DNA from: Janthinobacterium lividum
Lineage (GTDB): Bacteria > Pseudomonadota > Gammaproteobacteria > Burkholderiales > Burkholderiaceae_D
Direction: 5' to 3'
Length of the DNA stretch: 64,000 nucleotides
NCBI RefSeq assembly: GCF_023509035.1
Contig: NZ_CP075583.1
Coordinates: forward strand, 4,030,001-4,094,000
Position numbers and translations under genes: made by a program. Each line of letters opens with the position of its first letter. The stretch's first letter is position 1. A model generated the notes under the pieces. It did no database searches. It worked only from the letters and a program-made list of their open reading frames with translations, and was not told where the DNA came from. Shown piece after piece: positions 57,753 through 64,000 of this stretch.

Positions 57753-58118
57753 ATGGCCACTATTCCAGCGGCAACGACGGAACACCTGTTTTCCTACGGC
57801 ACCTTGCAGCAGGCGGATGTGCAACTGGCCACCTTCGGGCGGCTGCTCGACAGCCGGCCCGACCAGTTGCCCGGCTACCGCCTGGCGCTGCTGGCCATCG
57901 AGGATGCGCAAGTGGTGGCGACCAGCGGCAAGACGCATCATCCGATCGCCTCGCGCGGCGAAGCGACGGATGGCGTGCCGGGCGCCGTGCTGGCCGTCTC
58001 GGCCGAGGAATTGCGCCAGGCGGACGGCTACGAGGTGGCGGCCTACCGGCGCGAGCGCGTGACCCTGGCGTCGGGCATGCAAGCCTGGGCCTACGTGGAT
58101 GCGCGCGACGCGCCGTAG
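57753..58118 (+). CDS. Gamma-glutamylcyclotransferase-like (AIG2 family) protein
   Basis: 121 aa with the family opening HLFSYGTLQQADVQLATFGR and a probable catalytic glutamate in LRQADGYEVAAYRRERVTL. Small proteins of this fold release pyroglutamate from gamma-glutamyl amines, but many have no tested activity. AGGAG is 7 bases before the start at 57753. It is monocistronic and divergent from the SDR gene. Confidence 0.85.
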   Translation: MATIPAATTEHLFSYGTLQQADVQLATFGRLLDSRPDQLPGYRLALLAIEDAQVVATSGKTHHPIASRGEATDGVPGAVLAVSAEELRQADGYEVAAYRRERVTLASGMQAWAYVDARDAP

Positions 58119-58153
58119 TGAGGTCCGCGCGCACTTTTCCGAACAGAGTGAAT

Positions 58154-58197
58154 ATTGTTTGACCTAAAACAATCAATTACCGTCATTTACATTGACG
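58154..58197. promoter_or_regulatory. Two inverted repeats upstream of the amidohydrolase gene
   Basis: ATTGTTT-N6-AAACAAT (58154-58173) and CGTCA-N7-TGACG (58181-58197) lie side by side in the 255-base gap before the amidohydrolase. Both are perfect. They fit operator sites for one or two dimeric regulators; none is encoded next door. Confidence 0.5.
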
Positions 58198-58373
58198 TGA
58201 CAATGTTTGAGTCTTTTTGCATGGCAAGTCGCTATGCTGCCGAGGCAGTTATTGGCGACAAGCGAACCCATCCATGCCGATCGCTCTGCCGATATTCTGT
58301 TGTCGAGTATATGAGGTCTTGAATAAAGGATGAATTCATTCATCGTCAATCATTCACTTTGATAGGAATCTGC

Positions 58374-60217
58374 ATGAGCCATGACCACCTCGGTTGCGCC
58401 TGCTGCAACCTGCCTCACCTGCCTACGCTGACTACCGGTCTGTTGACGGAAACCGCACTCAGCGGTGAACTGGATGCGGCGTTTCAACAAGCATACGTCC
58501 CACACTCCGGAAAACTGGCGCCGCAAGCCGTGATCTTCCACAACGGTGTCATTCATACCCTGGCCACCGGCGGCAGCGAGCAGGTGGCGGCATTGGGTAT
58601 CGCCGGCGGCACCATCATTGCCACGGGCACGCTGCACGAGGTGCGCCAGGCCATGCAAGCGCACCATCCGGACGAGACGGACCTGGATGGTCGCACCTTG
58701 CTGCCTGGCTTCGTCGAAGCCCACATGCACGTCCTGCCCAGTGCGCTGTACAAGAGCTGGCTGTCGCTCACGCCCTTCCAGCAGGCACCCCGGCAACAGG
58801 AGTTGAATCTGGAATACAGTTTCCGGAGCATCAGCCAGCAGATTGTTAGCGCGCTGGCACAGCCGGAGAAGCTGCCAAAAGACAAGAAGGGCAAGCCTTG
58901 GCTGCTGGGCTTCGGCGTCGATCCCTCGCTGATGCAGCCATGGGAGGACATCACCGCCAGCCAGCTGGACCCGCTGAGCAGCACGGTGCCCATCCTGCTG
59001 ATGAACTCCTCCGGCCACCTTGCCTATCTCAATACCGCTGCGTTGAAGGCGGCTGGCATCGAGGACAATCCTTCCGGCGTGCTGACCGAGATTAAAATCG
59101 CCGAGGCGCTGCTGGTCGCGCCGCAGCCCAAGCTGCTGGAATTTGTCGCTTGCCTGAAGCAGGTACTGGACAACGCCTCCGCCATGGGCTTTACCACCGT
59201 ATTCGATGCCGGCCTGGGCGCCACCGAGCAGGCGCAGGTGGAAATCGGCCTGCTCAAGCTGGCGGCCCACGTCGGTCCCGTGCGCATCGGCGCCGCACTG
59301 TTTTACCAAACCCGAAGAGAAAGCACTGGACAACTGGCTGAAGCGCTACAAGCCGGACCTGGACAGCCACGGCGACCAGCGTTTCAGCATCAAGGCGATC
59401 AAGCTGATCGCGGATGGCTCCAACCAGGGCCTGACCGGCTACCAGAACGAGCCGTATGCCTGCTCGCATGAACATTCCGTTCCTGATGTGCCGGACACGG
59501 GCTTGAGCAATTACCCCGAGACGTCCCTGTTTTACCCGCATGCTGGACAAGGCGGTGGCGCACGGCTGGCCGGTGCTGGTCCACGCCAACGGCGACAAGG
59601 CGGTGGAATATGTGCTGGACAGCTATGCGCAGGTATTGACGCCACGGCAAGGCGGCCTCAGCGAAGAGGAAGCCCGGAGACGACGCCAGCTACGCCTGCG
59701 GGTCGAGCACGCATCGCTGTTGAATGATAATGCAATCAGCAAGATGGCGGAACTGCAATTGAACCCCAGTTTTCTCATCGGCCACGTTGGCTATTGGGGG
59801 TACACCTTCCAAAGCACCATCTTTGGCCAGGAGCGGGCCCAGTTGCTGGACCGCTGCCACTCGGCATTGCAAGCGGGTATGCACATCAGCTTGCACTCGG
59901 ACCATTTCGTCTCGCCACTGGGCCCCTTGCGCATGATGGAGCAGGCGGTGTTCCGCACCATGGAAGGTGCGCCAGGGAAAGAGGTACTGAATCAGGAAGA
60001 GCGGCTCAGCCGGATAGCGGCATTGCGTGCCGTCACGCTCGATGCCGCCTGGCACTGCCACATGGATCATCTGGTCGGCTCGCTGGAAGCTGGCAAGCGG
60101 GCTGATCTGGTAATTCTTGCGCAAGATCCGCTGGACGAGACCGTGCGCAAGATCCGCGACATCGTAGTGGAGGAAACCTGGCTGGCAGGGGTGAGGGTGC
60201 ATAGCAAGAGCACTTAA
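58374..60217 (+). CDS. YtcJ-like metal-dependent amidohydrolase (two apparent frameshifts)
   Basis: About 613 aa after repair. Metal-site and fold motifs: HTLATGG start of the beta-sandwich, LLPGFVEAHMHVLPSALYKS, FTTVFDAGLGATEQA, LVHANGDKAVEYVL, LRVEHASLL, and the end HSDHFVSPLGPLRMMEQAV with LVGSLEAGKRADLVIL. The frame breaks twice, both in the sequence CTGTTTTACC (T4 at 59301-59304 and 59530-59533). Removing one T at each gives ALFTKPEEKALDNW and SLFTRMLDKAVAHGW. AGGA is 7 bases before the start. Hydrolyses an amide or related bond; substrate unknown. Confidence 0.87.
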
Positions 60218-60230
60218 CTGAGTCCGCCAT

Positions 60231-60283
60231 CCCCAATGGCTGCCTGCTGCCATTGGGGAGAAACGCCCATGCGGGCGCGTTTC
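60231..60283. terminator. Two tandem hairpins between convergent genes
   Basis: CCCCAATGGC-N8-GCCATTGGGG (60231-60258) is a perfect 10-bp stem. Directly behind it GAAACGCCC-ATGC-GGGC-GC-GTTTC (60260-60283) forms a second stem with a small bulge. They lie between the amidohydrolase and iron permease stops and likely end both transcripts, although T runs are short. Confidence 0.65.
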
Positions 60284-60301
60284 AAGGGGCGAGTGTCAAG
60301 C

Positions 60302-62245
60302 TCAGGCCAGCTTGCGCTTGCCTGCGGACACGCGGTTCCAGCCATAGCCGGCGACGATGATGGCCAGGATGGCCGCTTGCGCCAGCAAGGTTTCCAGGGT
60401 CGGCAGGATGCCCAGAAGATCAATGCGCATGAAATCGACGGGGGTAACGCCGACCCAGCCCGCTTCTTGCAGCGCGGCCACGCCTTTGCCCATCAGGATG
60501 ACGGCCAGCACGGCCACGAAGGCGGAGGTCAGCGAGAAGAATTTGCCGATCGGCATGCGCGCGCTGGTGCGCAGCAAGGCCCAGGCAATCACGACCAGCA
60601 GCACGATGGCCACCAGGAAGCCGCCCAGCAGGGCGCCGCCATTGCCGTCCGCCGCCAGGGCGGAATAGAACAGCACGGTTTCAAAGACTTCGCGGTAGAC
60701 GGCGATGAAAGCCAGGGCGAACAGTCCCCAGGCGGAGCGCCGGCTCATCGCCGCCGTGAGTTTCTCGTGCAGGTATTCCTGCCAGCGCCCGGCGCTGCTC
60801 TTCTGGTGCATCCACAAGCCCACGCTGAGCAGGACCAGGGCCGCAAACACGGAACCAAGACCCTCGCTCACTTCGCGGCTGGCGCCACTGATGGTCACCA
60901 GATACGTTGCCGCCACCCACGTCAGGCCGCCTGCCACCAGCGCGCTGGCCCAGCCAGCATGCACGTAGGGCAGCACATCGTTGCGCTTGGCCTTGCGCAG
61001 GAAGGCGATGATGCCGATCACGATCAGCAGCGCTTCCACGCCTTCGCGCAGCAAGATGGTCAGGGCGCCGATAAAGGTCGTCATCGGCTCGGCCTTGGCG
61101 TCGCCCAGTTCCGCTTCCACGTGGGTAAACAGTTGCTGCAGCTTTTCGCCCGCCGCATCGGCATCGGCCACCGTGCCCTTGGCAACGGCGGAACGGTAAG
61201 CCAGCATGGCGTTTTCCACCGCCAATAGCAGCGATTTGTTGCGCGCGCCGACCATCGGCTCGATCGGCTCGAAGCCGTCCAGGTAGGCCGACAGGCCTAG
61301 GCGCGTGGCGCCCACGCGGTCGCCAGCGTGCATGGCGGCAAGGCTTTCCGCCAGGCGCAGACGCGACAGGGCCAGGCCGGCCGGCTTGTGCGCCTCGGCC
61401 ATGCCAGGGTTGCTGCGCAAGTACGCCGTCAGCGCTTGCGCCTCTTCCGCGCCCAGCTTGGCGGCAGCCGCTTCCTGCGTCAGGGTCGTCACGGCAGCCA
61501 GGTCCGCGTACAGCTTCTTGGCCCGTGGATCGTCCTGCCACAGCTTTTCGCCGCGCGCGCTTGCCGCCGCATCGTGCGACATGCCGCCAATATAGAAAGC
61601 CAGGTCCCAGCGTTCGTTTTCGGACAACTGGCCGAAACTGGCCATCGACGTGCCGGCCACGCCTTGCGAAATGACCTGGTACAGCGCCATCAGACTGCGC
61701 GACTGCGCCCGTTCACCGTCCGTGAAGGCGATCGGTTTCGGTTCCAGGCTGGCCGCCAGCGGACCATCGCCGCCGCCGGCCACGCCGTGGCAAGAAGCGC
61801 ACTGGGCCGCATACAGGGCCGCGCCGCGCGCCAGGTTGGGCAGCACTTTCGGCGCCACGGGAATCGGGTAGGCGGCAATCAGCAAGCCGTTCGCATGGTG
61901 CGCCAGGCGCTTGACTTCCACACCATCCGCCTTGGCGACGACGGCCGCGCGCAAGTCGGCGATGGCGGCGGCAATGGCCGCTTTCGAAGCGTGGGCGGGC
62001 AGGGCGGCGATCTGCGTCGTCGCGTTGTCCGTGAAGTCGAGCATTTCCGCGTATTCCGCCTCGCTGACCACTTTGCCGTGCTCGACGGCGCCGCTGTAAT
62101 CGACGGCAACGTAATCAATCAATTGCCACAACTGCTTGGCGCCGGCGTCCTGGTCGGCCACTTGCGCTTGTGCGCCTCCGGCCAGCAACAGGCTGGCGGC
62201 CACGAGCGGATAGCATACGAGCCATTTCTTGATAGAACTGAACAT
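60302..62245 (-). CDS. Cytochrome c-FTR1 fusion, iron permease
   Basis: 647 aa. A signal peptide (YPLVAASLLLAGGAQAQ) leads to a periplasmic region with one c-type heme motif, AAQCASCHG, and then a seven-helix FTR1 permease with both iron-transfer motifs, LLREGVEALLIVIG and YREVFETVLFYSAL (REGxE-like and RExxE). FTR1 permeases import ferric iron after oxidation of ferrous iron; the fused cytochrome c may take the electron. The start at 62245 is preferred to 62260. A Fur-like site overlaps the start. The gene following the 234-aa protein by 147 bases has its own regulatory region. Confidence 0.92.
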   Translation of the reverse strand: MFSSIKKWLVCYPLVAASLLLAGGAQAQVADQDAGAKQLWQLIDYVAVDYSGAVEHGKVVSEAEYAEMLDFTDNATTQIAALPAHASKAAIAAAIADLRAAVVAKADGVEVKRLAHHANGLLIAAYPIPVAPKVLPNLARGAALYAAQCASCHGVAGGGDGPLAASLEPKPIAFTDGERAQSRSLMALYQVISQGVAGTSMASFGQLSENERWDLAFYIGGMSHDAAASARGEKLWQDDPRAKKLYADLAAVTTLTQEAAAAKLGAEEAQALTAYLRSNPGMAEAHKPAGLALSRLRLAESLAAMHAGDRVGATRLGLSAYLDGFEPIEPMVGARNKSLLLAVENAMLAYRSAVAKGTVADADAAGEKLQQLFTHVEAELGDAKAEPMTTFIGALTILLREGVEALLIVIGIIAFLRKAKRNDVLPYVHAGWASALVAGGLTWVAATYLVTISGASREVSEGLGSVFAALVLLSVGLWMHQKSSAGRWQEYLHEKLTAAMSRRSAWGLFALAFIAVYREVFETVLFYSALAADGNGGALLGGFLVAIVLLVVIAWALLRTSARMPIGKFFSLTSAFVAVLAVILMGKGVAALQEAGWVGVTPVDFMRIDLLGILPTLETLLAQAAILAIIVAGYGWNRVSAGKRKLA

Positions 62246-62253
62246 GATTCTCA
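62239..62253. promoter_or_regulatory. Candidate Fur box at the FTR1 start
   Basis: On the minus strand TGAGAATCATGTTCA matches the 7-1-7 Fur site TGATAATnATTATCA in 11 of 14 defined positions, and a further GAGAATGAG direct repeat adjoins it. It overlaps the start codon, fitting iron-dependent repression of the permease. Confidence 0.55.
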
Positions 62254-62392
62254 TTCTCATTTGTCGTTAACCCGGCGACTATAGGACAGACCGTGCGGGG
62301 TGTCAACGGCGCACGGGCGTGCGCGTACGGCCCCGGTCAGTATTCTTGACCAGGGCAACGTGCCTGGAGAGTGGAACGAGGGGGAATGAAGA

Positions 62393-63097
62393 CTATTGCT
62401 TCGATGCCGGTTTGGCGTACAGACCCCTGGCCAAGCCATTGTCCGCATCGTCCACTTTCAGGCCACCCTTGACGACGCGCAAGTCCAGCTTCTGGAAGGC
62501 CTGGCCTTGCAGCCACTGGCGGTCGGTGACGGCGAATGCGGCGAGGCGTTCCTGTGCGCGCTCGGGTGGGACGGCCAGCCATTGATAGTCGGCCTTCGAG
62601 CCCTGGCGGCGCAAGCCGGCGCGCACCCAGCGTTCCGACGCCGGCATGCGGACGATGGCGTCGCCGTTCGCCACGCTGACGGCCGTGGCCGTCTTGCCGC
62701 TTTGCGCTTCGAACTTCACTTCCACGCCGGCCATCGGCCCCAGCTGGGGGAAACCGACGATGGCCACCCACGCTCCCGCTTCGGCGGGTTTCTGGATGCG
62801 CATTTCCGATTCCTCGAATACGCGAAACTGCGGCTCCTTGCCGCCGTTGCCCGCCACCAGGGTCACCATGTCGCCGGCAACGCGCCACTCGCCGCTGGCT
62901 TGCTCGTCGGTATTGCCATAACTGAGCATCCATTCGAACTTGCCGTCCTTTTTCAGCAGCAGTTCGGAGCCCACTTCCATGACGCCTTGCAGATAATAGT
63001 GTCCGGGCAGTGTAGGCGCAGCCTCGTCGGCCGCGCTGGCCTGAAACGGCCAGGCGAGGGCGGCGCAGGCCAGCAGGCGAAAGAGCAAGATTTTCAT
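62393..63097 (-). CDS. Exported protein of unknown function
   Basis: 234 aa with a signal peptide (LLFRLLACAALAWPFQASA). The mature part starts with a beta-rich lipocalin-like stretch (PGHYYLQGVMEVGSELLLKK, DGKFEWMLSYGNTDEQASGE) and continues with a less structured region. GAGG lies upstream of the start at 63097. It precedes the FTR1 gene, but the 147-base gap with a Fur-like site suggests separate control. No family recognised. Confidence 0.72.
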   Translation of the reverse strand: MKILLFRLLACAALAWPFQASAADEAAPTLPGHYYLQGVMEVGSELLLKKDGKFEWMLSYGNTDEQASGEWRVAGDMVTLVAGNGGKEPQFRVFEESEMRIQKPAEAGAWVAIVGFPQLGPMAGVEVKFEAQSGKTATAVSVANGDAIVRMPASERWVRAGLRRQGSKADYQWLAVPPERAQERLAAFAVTDRQWLQGQAFQKLDLRVVKGGLKVDDADNGLARGLYAKPASKQ

Positions 63098-63212
63098 TGG
63101 TGTGTCCTCTTTGTGTCCTTTATGATATGCCATCATAGCAACATCATTCCCGTGCCGTCGCGCACCAGGACACACCTTGCAGCCGCCAGCCAGCGTGCCA
63201 CTCAGTTGCGAC

Positions 63213-64000
63213 TCAATTGCGGCTGAAATCGAGCACCACGCGCGAGGCAACCTTGCCTTGCTCCAGCCGGCTGAAAATTTCATTGATGGCCGACAGCGGC
63301 TGCAATTCGATGCCGGCTTTGACCTTGCCAGTGGCGGCGAAGGCGAGCGCCTCGGCCATGTCCTGGCGCGTGCCGACGAAGGAGCCGCGTATCGTCACGC
63401 AATTGGCGACCACATCGAACAGTGGCGTCGGGAAGTCGCCTGGCGGCAAGCCCACGAGCACGCACGTGCCGCGCTTGCGCGTCATCGCCACGCCTTGCTG
63501 GAAGGCGTCGATCGACGGCGCCGTGATCAGCACGCCGTGGGCGCCGCCGCCCGTCGCTTCGCGCAAAGCCGCAACGGGGTCGCCCTGGCGGGCATTGATG
63601 GTCACTTCGGCGCCCAGGGCGCGCGCGTGCTCCAGCTTGCCTTCATCGATATCGACGGCCGCCACGCGCAAGCCCATCGCCAGCGCATATTCGATAGCCA
63701 GGTGGCCCAGTCCGCCGATGCCGGACACGGCCAGCCACTGGCCCGGCCGCGCCCCCGTTTCCTTGATGCCCTTGTAGCTCGTTACGCCGGCGCAGATGAT
63801 GGGCGCCGCTTGCACGGCCGACAGTCCCGCCGGAATATGGGCGACGTAGCGCGGGTCGGCCAGGATGTACTCGGCAAAGCCGCCATTCTTGGTGTAGCCG
63901 CCAAACTGCGCCTCGGCGCAGACGGTTTCCCAGGCTGCCAGGCAATGTTCGCAATGGCCGCACGCCGAGTAGAGCCAGGGCACGCCGACCCGGTCGCCCA
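63213..64000 (-). CDS. Zinc-dependent alcohol dehydrogenase, 5' end cut by window edge
   Basis: The 3' 262 codons are visible and the frame stays open to the window end (GDRVGVPWLYSACGHCEHC), so the start lies beyond 64000. Four structural-zinc cysteines (CGHCEHCLAAWETVC), catalytic-zinc region with CAGVTSYKGIKE and the NAD loop SGIGGLGHLAIEYALAMG are of the AdhP/propanol-preferring class. It oxidises primary alcohols with NAD. The first part, including one zinc ligand, is not in the window. Confidence 0.93.
   Translation of the reverse strand, partial: GDRVGVPWLYSACGHCEHCLAAWETVCAEAQFGGYTKNGGFAEYILADPRYVAHIPAGLSAVQAAPIICAGVTSYKGIKETGARPGQWLAVSGIGGLGHLAIEYALAMGLRVAAVDIDEGKLEHARALGAEVTINARQGDPVAALREATGGGAHGVLITAPSIDAFQQGVAMTRKRGTCVLVGLPPGDFPTPLFDVVANCVTIRGSFVGTRQDMAEALAFAATGKVKAGIELQPLSAINEIFSRLEQGKVASRVVLDFSRN

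Noticed and set aside
1..64000. tRNA, rRNA, CRISPR array or insertion sequence
   Set aside because: No cloverleaf, regular spacer repeats, transposase motifs or paired terminal repeats were noticed on either strand; a covariance or repeat search was not run.

Overview
The window is 64 kb of high-GC, densely coded bacterial chromosome. The gene content points to a betaproteobacterium of the Oxalobacteraceae, close to Janthinobacterium, Massilia or Duganella: many hybrid histidine kinases, a bo3-type quinol oxidase operon with SURF1 and a RegB/RegA pair, a SelD/MnmH selenium locus, an LrgAB pair and a cytochrome c-FTR1 iron permease. This placement is inferred from protein style, not from a search. 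No rRNA, tRNA, phage, insertion sequence or CRISPR array was seen.

Layout. 1-10.2 kb: a signalling island with two tail-to-tail paralogous hybrid kinases, a REC-kinase, a CheR methyltransferase and a CHASE3 kinase with three receiver domains. 10.4-11.8 kb: an MFS transporter. 12.0-18.8 kb: cyoABCD, then SURF1 and a RegBA-like redox two-component system in one overlapping operon. 18.8-21.4 kb: small exported unknowns and a GNAT. 21.6-27.9 kb: a leftward operon mnmH-selD-phnD/C/E/E-like transporter plus two unknown genes, read as tRNA selenation with a dedicated selenium-oxyanion uptake system. 28.0-30.2 kb: lrgB-lrgA with a divergent LysR regulator. 30.2-33.4 kb: a glutamine cyclotransferase, two exported proteins, DUF3297 and a GFA-fold protein.

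33.45-38.9 kb is the most notable part: a compact ATP-grasp peptide (graspetide-like RiPP) cluster. A consensus-like promoter drives two short paralogous precursor genes (59 and 63 aa; the 59-aa one is easily missed). A terminator-like hairpin follows, then an MvdC/MvdD-type ATP-grasp ligase, a Clp-fold serine protease, a MauE-like and a MauD/TlpA-like redox pair, and an ABC exporter, all overlapping. The two peptides share a leader block and a very conserved tryptophan- and cysteine-containing block, and both end in cysteine.

39-48 kb: an Imm33-like gene pair, a serine beta-lactamase-like hydrolase with TPRs, a DJ-1/PfpI protein, a lipid A phosphoethanolamine transferase, ferredoxin-NADP reductase, an acyltransferase and a DASS transporter. 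47.8-55.6 kb: a leftward signalling operon with a periplasmic binding protein, a TorS-like hybrid kinase, a REC-PAS-GGDEF-EAL-REC protein and a small cysteine-containing unknown. 55.7-64 kb: oxidoreductases, a gamma-glutamylcyclotransferase-like protein, an amidohydrolase, cytochrome c-FTR1 and the 3' part of a zinc alcohol dehydrogenase.

A caution for every reader: nine genes appear broken by single-base indels (eleven in all). Most lie in short homopolymers, and each is repaired by one base. This load looks like residual sequencing error rather than real gene decay, so these genes are annotated across the break.
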